From the NCBI RefSeq assembly GCF_000003855.2, contig NW_003101680.1, positions 1,126,976 to 1,190,975 of the forward strand: a stretch of DNA of 64,000 bases, given 5' to 3'. Below, one piece after another: positions 1-11,056 of this stretch. Each line of letters opens with the position of its first letter. The stretch's first letter is position 1. Made by a program: the position numbers and the translations under genes. The stretch is from Blastomyces gilchristii SLH14081. Its lineage: Eukaryota; Ascomycota; Eurotiomycetes; Onygenales; Ajellomycetaceae. The notes beneath the pieces are model-generated. The model saw nothing but the letters and a program-made list of their open reading frames with translations. It ran no database searches and had not been told where the DNA came from.

Positions 1-52
1 TCGAATCTTGAACAGTGTCGGTTTCTAGAGGAGTCAACAGGCAAAAAACAAA

Positions 53-571
53 ATGCAGCTCCAGAATATTTTGCCGATTGCGGCTCTTCTTGTGACTATA
101 GTCGCTGGAGCACCATCTTCCCCAGGTGAGATCTATATCTCAATGGCCACTGCACCTCCACAGAGGAGTAACAACTTCAAAAACATAGACACCCGTTCGG
201 AAGCTAATTTGCCGGTCCTGAACATGGTAGACAAGCGCTCTGACGCCGATGCTGCCACTATGTACGTGGTTGACAAGCGCTCTGACGCCGATGCTGCCAC
301 CATGTATGTGGTTGACAAGCGCTCTGACGCCGATGCCGCCACTATGTATGTGGTCGACAAGCGCTCTGATGCCGATGCTGCCACTATGTACGTGGTTGAC
401 AAGCGTTCTGACGCCGATGCTGCCACCATGTATGTGGTTGACAAGCGCTCCGACGCCGATGCTGCCACCATGTATGTGGTTGACAAGCGCTCCGACGCCG
501 ATGCTGCCACCATGTATGTGGTTGACAAGCGCTCCGACGCCGATGCTGCCACCATGTACGTGGTTGACTAG
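53..571 (+). CDS. Secreted Kex2-processed repeat precursor, candidate dikaritin-type RiPP precursor
   Basis: The 172-residue protein begins with a signal peptide (about residues 1-20, ending near VAGA). After a short leader comes a tandem array of a 14-residue unit, SDADAATMYVVDKR. There are seven full units plus a last one lacking KR (nt 239-568), preceded by one degenerate unit of the same length (residues 49-62) ending VDKR. Each unit ends with a Lys-Arg Kex2 site, so processing in the Golgi would release up to eight identical peptides. This layout (signal peptide, Kex2-spaced repeats, Tyr in each core) is that of UstA-like fungal RiPP precursors, where a short Tyr-containing core is cyclised. 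Here the core would centre on Tyr-Val-Val-Asp (inference). A UstY-family gene lies 3.2 kb away. The ATG has a good context (ACAAAATG). Alternative: a Kex2-processed repeat protein without cyclisation. Confidence 0.85.
   Translation: MQLQNILPIAALLVTIVAGAPSSPGEIYISMATAPPQRSNNFKNIDTRSEANLPVLNMVDKRSDADAATMYVVDKRSDADAATMYVVDKRSDADAATMYVVDKRSDADAATMYVVDKRSDADAATMYVVDKRSDADAATMYVVDKRSDADAATMYVVDKRSDADAATMYVVD
239..568 (+). repeat. Tandem 42-bp coding repeat, 7.9 copies
   Basis: Seven 42-bp units plus a 36-bp final unit encode the precursor's core peptides. Differences between copies are almost all synonymous single-base changes (tct/tcc, gct/gcc, act/acc, tac/tat, gtt/gtc). The amino-acid sequence is therefore fully uniform while the DNA varies slightly, as expected under concerted evolution plus purifying selection. 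Confidence 0.95.
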
Positions 572-1309
572 GTAAGTGCAATCAAAAGTGCAAATCTTCG
601 TCCAGTATGTCTAATTATCGAAAGATCCTGAAGAAGGGCAATCACTGCCGTATCGCCGCCATCCCTTCGGGGACGGTATCAGCTCTCCGGAGAGAAGAAT
701 TTGGGTAGGGGAATTGGAGGAAGAGGCACGGGACCGATCAACAGCGATATGGCAGCCCTCTTTGTTTCTTTTCTTTACATAAGAATCGCAGGATGTTATT
801 TCTTTCCGGGGTTTTCAAATAAGTGTTGCAGCTATGGGATATTATATTGTTGAGTTGTTGATATAGTTTTGGGATAGTTAGAGGAGACTGGAAGTTTTCG
901 GACCTAAATCACTCATTCATTATCAAGTTCTATTCGGTTTTTCATTGAAAACGCTTTATGTAGAACAAATGAATTCAACAACGCCTCACGTTAGTAGCAT
1001 GCACTGCGCGCATCACATCACGCTGGCTAGACGCACTCGGGCAATAATCAACAGTTTGTTAGCACTAGTTCAAATGCCATCCTTAGCATGCATATTAAGA
1101 TAAGCAGTCAAATACAATAGAAGTGGCTAAAAACTCATAGAAAAAATGAGGATAATAAGATATCATCAGTACGGAGTACGGAGTACAGAGTAACTAAAAG
1201 AGACGAGCGAAGAGGAGGTTGAAATCCGCCAACATATTAAATTATGCTGACTAATACGCGATCCTTGAACCCCCCTTGAATGGAACTCAAGATCGAATTA
1301 TTCTACACA
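572..1309. other. Intergenic, 3' ends of two convergent genes
   Basis: No gene is supported. The precursor stop codon is followed directly by GTAAGT, a perfect splice donor, so a 3'-UTR intron is possible (acceptor-like CAG near 602-604 or later). Two overlapping copies of the 9-mer TACGGAGTA lie at 1170-1185. Confidence 0.6.
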
Positions 1310-3285
1310 TTACCAGAACCACCACCGGATATACCACGGCCGAGTCTCTCTCGATTTTCTCTTCAACGCTATCTCCCTGAACTTTGGAAACAATGGTGTA
1401 CCCCATCCGGAGGCTGCATCCCACCCTTGCAGAGCTGGAAAGCCTGTTGTATTGCAGCCTCCATTTGTACCTTGAGTGACATCCTGAAATGCTTTGAATC
1501 CCTCCATGTATAGCCATGGGTTTAAAAATCCCAGTGGTGGCTTTTTCTCCGCTGCCAATGCATCATTGACCAAAGCTACAATGGCAGCGAATGTTGGAGC
1601 AGAAGCTGATGTGCCATCAATGAGTTTTGTCTCTCCGTTCCAAATCGTCACAAAGCGATACCCCTGCGCGGAAACATCGGGGATTGCACGTCCATATGGA
1701 TTGAACATGCCAGAATGGAGGTTGTTAATCTTTGAAAGATACCGAGCAATGCTATTGGGGTTATTGGCTTGGTAATCCGGACGCGGAAAGTAATTACTGA
1801 AGCCTCCGCCTGATGAGAATCCATTACGGCTGTTCACTGCAACAACTTCTGGCTGGATGCCTTTTGTAGCACCGACAGATGTGACCCACGGACAGGAATC
1901 TGGAAAGCTTACAAGGAACTCGGGAGTAGTGAGGCCGTCATTCGAATAACAGTGACCCGGATGACCAACACCATAATCTCCTGAACCCATTATAACAGAT
2001 ACCCCGCGTGCACCCAGCTGGGCAAAACCGTTGCACACTCGTCGAGCATATGAAATTGGAACAGTATGTTCGATGTCCCCATACGAAGTGGAAACCACGC
2101 TGGGAAGTTCCGAATCAGGCTGGTCAAGAATCCAGTTCAGCCATACCAAGAACGGCTCGTTAGTGTTGGTGGGAGTGAATGAGTCCGGGATAAACGGTGG
2201 CTCGGATTTACCAACTGAATATATAGTAAGAGGGATTGGGTGGGCAATGCCGAGCATAACTTCAGCGTCAAGATTGCCTTCCCTCCCAGCGCCGCGGGCG
2301 TATTGCTCTGGCGTTACAAGACTCTGCTGGTTGATCCCACCATTTATGCTGATGTCTTCGAAGCTCTCTGCGCCAGAAACAGCGTCTGGTCTATATATTT
2401 TGAGAAAATGAGAAACATCTGATCTGTTGTTGAACTCTCCCAAATAATTGACCAGCGCCATTTTTGTCCCTCGTTGAGAGTCCGCCCTGTAGTACAGGGT
2501 GCCATACAGCGTACGAAGGCAAAGGGACGTTACAGCGCTGGCGTTACATGCTTGTTGAGGGGTCAAATCCGGTGGGATATTATTCAAGTCGACATCCGTT
2601 CCGATACCCAATGCGGCGTCCTCTGCTTGTTGGTTAATGTTCGTGATCTCGTGGTCTTCATTCTGACGTGCTTTGACTTGGCCTGGGATGCGCATTAAGG
2701 AGGTTGTTGGTTGAATGGTGTCGATCGCGTCGTGTAGGTATTGGGGTACTGACCACTCCATTGCCCGAGCGGCTGTTTGATGCCCGTATCTGTATATATG
2801 ATATTTGGTATCAAGAAGGCGCTCCGCTTCCGCAATAGATACAGTCACCGCAAGCCAGTCTCCGGCCGCGTTAAAATTGTGACGACCAGTCGAAATACCA
2901 TGCTCTTCAAGCCACGCTTGCGTACGGTCTACGGCATCTCGATGCGGTCGAAGTAGCCTGGCTACTTCAAATCTAGTCAGAAACTGACCGTATCTCTTGT
3001 GGCGCGGGTTGGAAACTAGAGAAATGTTAGCAAATCTATACCAGAAAAGTTAAAGATACCAGACGCCTGACCTTCTTGAAGCCTATTTTCCAGCTCAGCT
3101 AAACGACCTTGCACAAGACCTATTTGAAGCGAGATATTCATAGACGGAGGTGCTGTGCCTTCGCGAATCCATTTGGACGGTGCTGGATGAGATTCCTTCA
3201 AAGAATAGGAAGCGGGACTGGTTGTTGAAGAGTTTACTGCCGAAATTCCCACCCCAAAGATCAAATATAGCCAACGTAAGTGCAT
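1310..3285 (-). CDS. Sedolisin-family (S53) serine-carboxyl peptidase 1, secreted
   Basis: Two exons, 3285-3072 and 3015-1310, separated by a 56-nt intron, give 639 residues. The ATG at 3285 starts a signal peptide with a hydrophobic stretch (LYLIFGVG). A propeptide with the S53 hallmark 'SNPRHKRYGQFL' follows. The catalytic set is complete: Glu317 and Asp321 (in GREGNLDAE), oxyanion Asp418 (SGDYGVG) and Ser541 (DGTSASAP). The C-terminal calcium-site region (DVTQGTNGGC ... GWDAASGWGTP) is also present. S53 enzymes are acid tripeptidyl- or endopeptidases, secreted or vacuolar. The gene is divergent from the UstY gene across a 490-bp shared promoter and convergent with the RiPP precursor, so a role in trimming Kex2-released peptides is plausible (inference). 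It is paralogous to the S53 gene at 11950-14027. Confidence 0.92.
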
Positions 3286-3775
3286 TTTGTTTAGGTAGAA
3301 GTATGGCCATCCACCCCGATTCCTTCCCAGCTGCCAGCCGATAAAGGAATGCAGCCACCATTTCTTTCCAGTCTTGTTCAAACTCCGTGTCCCATGCTAA
3401 GAGCAAGAAGCTCAAAATGGACCTGCTGCCAGGACAGTAAACCTGGTTCAATGTCACTGTCGTATAATGTCTTTGTGGCATGATTTCTGTGATGACATTG
3501 CAGCTGTTGATGACAGGGCTGAGGTCATGACCGAGGGTCATCAACAAGGTGACAAAATATCTCTATTCCTACACTCTTGGCAAGATTGTCACCCTTACTA
3601 ATGAATTCGCAGTGGTATCCATCTCTCTGTCCGAACCTCTGAAAATTTGCTTTGTTGAAAGTGATCTTTTGATTATCAGCATCCCCAATTATGCTCACTA
3701 TTCCACCTCTCCTACACATCCTCTGAACAAGGGGGAGTCTCCTGAACATTGACATAGCTTTCATTTTGTCTTATT
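3286..3775. promoter_or_regulatory. Divergent promoter between S53 peptidase 1 and UstY gene
   Basis: A 490-bp gap lies between the start codons of two head-to-head genes, so it probably drives both. No specific operator could be identified by eye. Confidence 0.5.
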
Positions 3776-5025
3776 ATGATGGCGTTTTTTGCCAGAGGTC
3801 GACTGTCTCAGTGGTACAAAAGTAGAAACCAATACGCTTACAAAGTCCCTGAAACTCCTGGTTCTTCTCCGAGAAGCCCATCAGAAGAAAAGGGATCAGA
3901 AGATGGACTTCTCGAAGAAATACAGTATCATACGTTTGCTGCACGACGATCTGTGTGGAAAAATGGTCGCTTCCTCATTATTTTTCACATCTTGCTCTTT
4001 ACTCTGTATATTGCGAGTTTGATGGCCGTGTGGGAAAGGAATAATACAAATCAGTTCCGAGCAGCTGGAATGCCCTTTTGTAAGTGTCTGCTCCGCTTCT
4101 CCTCTTACTAAACTTATCGACTTCCACCTTCTTCCTTATCAAATTGGTTAAAGGGCTAATTGTTCGGAAGCCCCGGCAGCGAAGATGGTAGAATGGAGAG
4201 ACACTAGATTTAGCCTGGAGGATCGGATCACGGAAAAAGGGTCTTTCTCGGGGAAACCGAGCGCGGAATTAGACAAAGCGTGGCATGATTTGCTTGATGG
4301 TAAGGCCCCTATACTTGGCGAGAATACTTATTTCAAGGTGAAATCATATAAAGGCATCAGTAACTGACTATCTTACGTAGATGAAAACATTATGGTGGAA
4401 CCGGAATACATCAAGCACTATGATCGAGAGGATATCACGGTCCGCATCCCTGAGGGTGATGGCTACATCGGCACCCTAAATGTGTATCATGAACTCCACT
4501 GCCTGAAACGTATCCACCAGTATATGTACCCTGACTACTACTTCGCGGGTTTGTCTGCAAGCGATATTGAAATGAACAGGCTCCATAATGGTAAGTTCTC
4601 CTGATCGCATAGTTCACTTTTGCGCACTGCAGATTCAAACGTTTTTTTTTTTTTTTTTTTTTTTTTTGTTTTCTCAAATATTCTTTAGAACATTGTATCG
4701 ACTTCCTCCGCCAATCTGCCATGTGCCATGGCGATATTGGATTGATCACGTTCGAATGGCGTGACAGCAGCCGCATCCCGGTTGCCAATGCTACATCCCA
4801 TCAATGCGTTAATTGGCAGAAGTTGGATCAGTGGACGAAAGCTAGATCTGTTGATATGATGAAGCCGGGTTGGCTCGTTCATCCTACTCTTGGTAAGCTA
4901 AATTGGATATTTGTAGCCTTTTTAAAGATCCGGAGTACCAAGTACTAATACTCACATTCTTTCTAGGTGTGGCATATCCAACCGGTGAAGGTGACAGAAT
5001 TGGTGCACTTAGTGAGCATAATTAA
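3776..5025 (+). CDS. UstYa/DUF3328-family oxidase, candidate RiPP macrocyclase
   Basis: Five exons (3776-4079, 4171-4299, 4381-4590, 4689-4892, 4967-5025) join in frame to 301 residues. The second exon's acceptor is GAAG, chosen because it yields the family's S-P-A motif; a CAG seven bases further would be in another frame only if used alone with a different donor. One transmembrane helix is at about 65-85. The lumenal domain carries both family motifs: HELHC (181-185) and a second HC (216-217) followed by Cys227. UstY proteins catalyse oxidative macrocyclisation or side-chain oxidation of Kex2-released cores in dikaritin pathways (ustiloxin, phomopsin, asperipin, cyclochlorotine). Intron 3 contains a long T-tract. 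ATG 3776 is followed at once by a second ATG (3779); either may be used. Confidence 0.9.
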
Positions 5026-6290
5026 CTGATCAACTACAAGGGAGAAAGCGAAGCAAAACCCTGGCAAATATGTCTTACTTTGGCGAGCCCTGTGGTGAAA
5101 TCCACATATTTCTTCTGTTGCTTAAACGTTGATATAGCTATGTTCCCTAAGTATTCACATGAAGAGCGACGGTAACGACACCTTTTTCTAGTATTTCTCA
5201 ATAGGTTGACACAAGAGTTCTTTCAGCACGCCAAGTATTGACAGCCGCTTTGAAGAAAGCAATAGAGGTACCAATTAAAAGCTCTTAACCTAAATCCGAT
5301 ACTAATTGACTATCGTCGTCCTATTTATACGGTGCACCCACCAAAGCCTTCTGAGCATTTTGTCATGGGTTTCAGTGCCACAGTTTAGAACCACTTGAGT
5401 CCATTCATTCTGCTTCTGTAGTCTAAGAACTGCCACTAAGATTCCCCTTGCACGATGGGGGATATCAGGTTGAGCGCCATCAGGTGCTTGTCCATTCTCA
5501 TACAAATCTGCGTTGCAATATCTCCTTTGGGAGCAGCGATGATGGCTCAACCCAAGTCTTAACCGGAATAAAAAATAAAAAATATATAAAATATACTCTC
5601 CCCAATTCCGGATTTTTTTTTTTTTTTTTCGCAGAGTCCACGGACAAGCCTTTTTTCACAACACGGTATCGAGACTTTTTGCCGGAACGGCATGAGTTGC
5701 GTAAAATACATTTCTATCGCCGGAAATCTGAGCCACACCAAGACGGAACCGCCCCTACTCCCAATCATGGCTGAATCTCCCAGACAGGCACATATATCCC
5801 TGAGAGCCTTTAGGAAAGACACGATCAAGAATGGGTCAAATATTTCTTCAATGAAATGAAGGATTGACTGCAGCGGAGTCTAGACTCAAGTTGCAGTGCA
5901 GTCGTTTGAGTGATGGTACATGCTGAGAAGTCAGGGGTAGAGGACTAATAGATACAGTACTTAGTACTCCGAATAGACGGGAAGTAGTGATTGTGATTAT
6001 TTCTAGGGTCTCAGGCTTGTGACTATATGTCATCGCTCAATCGATGGCACTTTCGGCTACCAATCTTCCGGTTGTCATGTAACCATTTTCCATTCAGGTT
6101 CCACGTTTAACAGTAAACGGCTGGAAATGGGGCATAACTTGAACACAATATTATATCTGAGCTCATGGCACTTATGGCTCATGCTAGGCATATTTCTTTG
6201 CTTGGAGATTATCCTCATCCTTTTCGTTTCGCTATATCTTCCCGCTCCCCCGTAGCTTAATGGCTTCAGGCATCCTCCAGCACCACTTAA
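5026..6290. other. Intergenic region, no gene supported
   Basis: 1.26 kb between the UstY gene and the 3' end of the MFS gene. Only short, low-quality open frames are present. A T-tract is near 5612-5630. I see no repeat or RNA gene. Confidence 0.5.
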
Positions 6291-8008
6291 CTACGGCATT
6301 GGCTTGCCCTTTGCGCGTAATTTCGCACCAAACTTCCACAGAATAAACGGGGACGGAATTCCCAGGCCCAGAAAAATGAAAGCCAATACACTATGACCCC
6401 AGCCGTACCCCAGCCGAGCGAAAAGCGCTGGCGCGAACAATGGAAACGCAAATGCAAAAATGCTTCGTAGAAACTGGCTGGCCGCTGAAGCCGATGCCAC
6501 ATAACCCCGATATGCCTCCATGACGTACTGCTGTTGTGAGTGTGTACTCATGATAACCCCGAAGTTGAACATTGCAATAGCGACGTCGACTACAATCCAT
6601 TTCTGCTTCGTTTCTGCCGTCCACCCATACCAGAACAAGCTGATAGGGATGACAATAGAGCCGGGAATCATCAGGGGAATCCGGTACTCCGGCGCCGTTT
6701 CGCCCCCTGCTCGTTTTTTCAGATATGCCCACAGGCGATCAGTGAGAGCTGCCCCAAGTTGGGCACCAATAGTTGAGCCGATGACGAGAGCAATATAATG
6801 CAACCCGGAGGCAGAAACAGACTGGTGGTATTGGGTTATCCAGATAGAGGCAAAGCTGGTCAGGACAAAGTAAAGAGTGCCAAAATTGTAAGCAAGGAAA
6901 AGGCTCACAAGTTGGATGATTGGCTGGGTGGCCAACATCCATACTGGCCTTGCCACACTACGCTTCAGTTTCTGGGTGAGCGGTTGGTTGTGGATGTCCC
7001 ATCGGGTATGATATTCTCTCCCAGTTTCCTTGCGTAATTTCATCGCCTTTCGGTGAAGAAGGAGCTGCTCATAACATTCCGGAAAAATCCAGAACGCAGC
7101 AACTGTGAGGATTGCATCAAATATGGATAAAACCCAGAACAACCATCGCCAACCGACTGAGTTAGTGATCACGCCCCCCAAAATTGGACCTATGGCGGGT
7201 CCAAGAAGAGGGATAAATGTTGCTATGGCAAAGGACCTTCCCCGCTCCTCTGGTCTCCAAGTATCACCTAAAACCGGATTCGTGACCTTGCAACATTATA
7301 AGCAGTGAAGTAGTCCAAAAGGAAGATGGGGAATTAGTTTACTCACAGCAAACTCTGCACTCGCTCCCAATCCTGCCAGAAGCCTTGCGGACAACATCAA
7401 ACCCTGGGAGTTTGCAAATCCACAGACACCGTTCCATAGGACATACCATGTTGAACAAAGGATCCATACCTTGCGGCGGCCAAATATTTCTGTCATAGGA
7501 GCTAAGACCATGGGGCCAAAGGCAAATGCCAGCACAAAAATGGATAGACACATGTTCGTTGTGCCAGGGCTGGTATTGAGATCCTTTGCGATGGCATCTA
7601 GGGCCGGAGCGAGCATCGCACCACTCATCAGTGTAACAAGACCCCCAAGGGACGTTAATAAAGCAACCGCCCATTTCCTGAACCGGCTCCAATTGAGTGG
7701 ATTTTTCGGATCATCAGGGCCATCCCAGTCTACCTAATACAGGCAGCTCAGATTAGCAATGTAGTGAGGAGATATTCGATCGAATCTGTCAATGGGCAGC
7801 TCCAGATACAAAGCATAGGCGCGGAAATCGAAAAAATAAAAAATAAAAAAATAAAGAAAAGAAAACCAGTGGCTATTACCAGCAGTTCATCTTGGTCCCA
7901 TTGGGAATTTGTCTGATTCTCCTCGGCCTCTTTATCTTCACTTCTAGACTCCTGTACTGCAGTCACCGATTTCTCGACGTCGCCCTTCGGGGGATTTGAG
8001 GGGGCCAT
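6291..8008 (-). CDS. MFS drug:H+ antiporter (DHA1-type), candidate cluster exporter
   Basis: Three exons, 8008-7880, 7733-7347 and 7286-6291, give 503 residues. The N-terminal tail is hydrophilic and acidic, followed by VDWDGPDDPKNPLNW, the signature that precedes helix 1 in fungal multidrug MFS proteins. Twelve hydrophobic segments follow in two groups of six, with the motif RPEERGRSFA before a mid-protein helix and a long cytosolic loop (KAMKLRKETGRE). The ATG at 8008 is preferred over the upstream ATG at 8149 because the added stretch is lysine-rich low-complexity sequence encoded by an A/T tract. In this cluster the protein would most simply export the mature peptide or protect the producer (inference); the sequence does not identify the substrate. 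Confidence 0.88.
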
Positions 8009-9312
8009 TTTTTTTAATTTTTTTAATTTTTTTTTTTTCGAAAGAACTTGGTTGGGTGAGGTGAGGTGAGCTGTTAACAGGCGGAAAAGTTTGTCATATA
8101 TCATCTGGTTGATAAAGGCAGCAACATTCGCAGCATTCATGTTCAACAATGAGCATCATAGTAGCCCGCTGCAGAGCGCTGAACAAATTGTGTAACCGGC
8201 ATGGACTACTGACGTTTTGTAAGCATTGTGTCTGCTGGCTCCCGCTTATAGTTAATTCCTGTAATTCAGTGGGTTGTTGACCTAGAAATTGCTGATATTA
8301 TAAACTTCCTGAATCGCACACCACAACGCAGTTAATATTCATTTCAAACACCTTGGGCTGCGTGGTTGCAATGTACTGTACAGGCTCATGCAGAAGTAAG
8401 CTTTGCTCATTGAGAGATTGGTTCCAAGGTTCAGCTCTACAAGGCTGAAAATTCGGCGCTTATTCTTTAGCAGAGTAGTTAGTAGCGTAAGTTAGACTTT
8501 CTGACTGGATGCCACGAACTATATAATATGCCTAGCTTTAGAATCAGCTGAAGAATCAACAAGATGAATGAGATACTACTAAGATTCTCGTTGCAATAAT
8601 TGTGGCTTCCAACTTATTAGCCTATGATTTGCCCTGTATATGACTAAATTCCACTCCGCTCGCCCCCGATTTATAATATGTAGTTGTCCAAACACCAGAT
8701 AAATATGTAGCTGAATGATCAGTGGTTGTACAGTTGGGGGTCGTGTTACAATAAGTGCACTAATCGAATACGAGCTTTCAAATCATTTCTATATTTGACA
8801 AACATGATGAATGCTTTTGAAACCAGGTCCATATGAATTACCAAGCCCTTCATGGATTAGAAGCTGGTCGTTCCAGACAGGACCTACAGAAACGAGCTGC
8901 TAGGAGCAACATTGAAAATACTTTCCGTTCCGAAGGCTGAAAACCTGCTGGATATTATCTTCTTCATTATCGTCTTGACGTTCAACTTGGCCCCATCAGG
9001 GTAGTATTGCTTTGGGCTGAGATCCCACCATATATCAGCTATCCATCGACCGTACCTAGTTTGCGCGGGTCTAAAATATGGGGGTTTTGCATATGTCCAA
9101 CACTCGGCTCGCATCGATAGGGATGTGCGGTGTAGTTATTCGATTTCCTGAGTCCAAAGGCTGTGGTTGGCTGCCTGGCTTCGAGAGGCCTTCCATGCCA
9201 TTTATAAAAGTTTGCGCAATTAGAATGAAGGTAAGAATAAAAAAACGTAGTCGGGAGCCAGCCCTGGAGATATTATACGGTAACCAAGAATGGCAAGGGG
9301 CAAAGTATAATC
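8009..9312. other. Intergenic region between MFS and bZIP genes
   Basis: 1.3 kb head-to-head spacer, presumably holding both promoters. It contains A/T-rich low-complexity sequence at 8010-8040. No gene, repeat or RNA recognised. Confidence 0.5.
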
Positions 9313-11056
9313 ATGTTCGAAAATTCTAAACCAAAGAGCAAAAGCGAGCTGCCGCCGCTAATGCTACCTATTGAACGCAGTCAAAAAGAAATTCGAAGAG
9401 AAAAGAATAGACTGGCTCAACGACGGCATCGAGAGGGTATTGTTCTCCCTTTTTCCTCTTTTCAAAACGGTCGAGAATGGTTCTGCGATGTATAGTATAT
9501 AGGTCTCGAGCAACTAATAAAATCAGCAGCAAAGCGAAAATGCGCAAGCAAGACACACACTCATGATAATATTCATCCAAACCAAACAGAAACGAGCGCT
9601 TCGTCACGGGAGCGACAACAACCACAGAGTCCGGCTCACAATGAGGTCGACCCAATGAAGTAAGTAGCCTCGGGTCCGAGAGGGGGAATTTAAATTGTCA
9701 TCCAAAGGAGCCCAAAAAGGGGAATAATGGTGCTGACGAATGGTTCATAGGCTTGATTTCTTTGAAGAAATAGAAAGCATTTCAGATAGACTAGGGCCCG
9801 AACTCATGGAGAAAGAAATGGTCGACGACCTAATCAACATTGATTCGTCATGGGAGCCGAGGTTCTTCCAAGAGACCTCGATGCAAAGCCGTGTATCTCA
9901 TACTACTTCAGAAACTGCAAAAATTCCTGATCCCCTACTAGATACCATGGGAGATGACCACGCAGAGCCAGCGATGCGAGATATCCATCGGCGGAGGCGC
10001 AACAGCGGGTGTTCTTCCACTTTTGGACTAGCTATGCTGAACACGCAGCCCAACCCACCACTGATTCCAGTGCACTCTTTAGACAAAGGGCAGCCATCAT
10101 TGTATTCTGATCGATGTCACTCCCAGCAACCTGGCTTCCAGCTAGCAGCAGCAGACACTTCGCCGCTACCCGATTTGAAGGGTGGGATCTTCCAAAGCGA
10201 AGACACAGAAACTCTTGAGGAACATCAATTCCCCACAGAAATCTATCGCTCAGATGATCTCGATAAATCCCTTCAATCCTTTTCACAAGAGATGATGGCA
10301 AGGGTTGGAGAGGCTTCGGGTATAAGAAGGAATAGTTGCAGAAATAAACGAAGGAGAACATCCTATGAAACTAGCGAACGGCGACTGGAGAGGATACTCT
10401 CGGTCATCGAAGAAGAGGGTTATGAGTCCCTGGATGATGTGGTTGCGGAATACTACGTAGGGCAGTTTCCAAAAGACTCCCTGCTTGCTTCTGAACAGTT
10501 CCATTCCCGGACTCGACGGCTCGGCAGGTTCTTGCACCAAGTACACAGAAGTTCCCGGGCTTGGAGTAAGAGAGAAGCAGCTGGCTATCACGACGTAGTT
10601 ACACGAGCTGCAGAAGAATTATTTCAGGAGGAAGTGCGGAGTCGAGCAAATGTAATCATGGAAGTGCCAATTCATCCGCATCGTCGTGCCTCTCCATCCC
10701 CTTCGTCGATAAATAATAGACTTTGGATGCCTCCTCACAAAGAGCCTGATATTCCGGGGTCGACAGCCAACCCCTCGCGCAATGACACGAGAGCATCCGC
10801 CCATACAGTTGTCCGAGACCTGCTGTTCGAGAGTGGCCTAACTCCAGTCCTCATGCAGGACTTGTCTCGACTTCAGAGTACGGTAGGTGGACAGCTTCAT
10901 GGCCCACTCTCCCGGAGTCCTGATGAACACGAATTAATTAAACTCTAGGTACCTGAAACTTTCACTCTCCTGACGGAACTAGCTAGAGCGAGCGGGCTTC
11001 GCCGGCCAGATCAGTCTATTTCTGTTTGTTTATTCTTACAGATGTTGGGGCTATAG
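9313..11056 (+). CDS. bZIP-type transcription factor lacking a clear leucine zipper
   Basis: Four exons are proposed: 9313-9436, 9527-9659, 9751-10882, 10949-11056 (498 residues). Residues 28-41 (RREKNRLAQRRHRE) match the bZIP basic region with its N-x-x-A-Q-R core. The next exon has no heptad leucines, as in the zipperless bZIP-like regulators often found in fungal clusters. The rest is acidic or low-complexity, plus a conserved-looking C-terminal block (residues about 220-300). Exon 2 begins at a CAGCAG tandem acceptor (9524-9529), either half of which keeps frame. The last intron (10883-10948, 66 nt) is inferred from GTAGGT/CTCTAG signals; if retained, the protein ends at the TAG at 10946-10948 instead. 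Likely the cluster's regulator (inference from position). Confidence 0.75.

Noticed and set aside
239..568. CRISPR-like array
   Set aside because: Units are contiguous, without unique spacers, and encode a peptide; the genome is fungal.
133..581. Long open frames antisense and in other frames to the 42-bp repeats
   Set aside because: They are by-products of a 42-bp repeat whose length is a multiple of three; only the plus frame has a signal peptide and Kex2 sites.
3525..3764. 79-residue minus-strand frame between the S53 and UstY genes
   Set aside because: It lies in the shared promoter region and has no recognisable motif.
4639..4667. Long T-tract as a transposon tail
   Set aside because: It lies inside intron 3 of the UstY gene without target-site duplication or element body.
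7748..8149. Upstream start at 8149 for the MFS protein
   Set aside because: Adds 47 residues including a Lys-rich run encoded by an A/T tract; the ATG at 8008 starts the usual hydrophilic tail.
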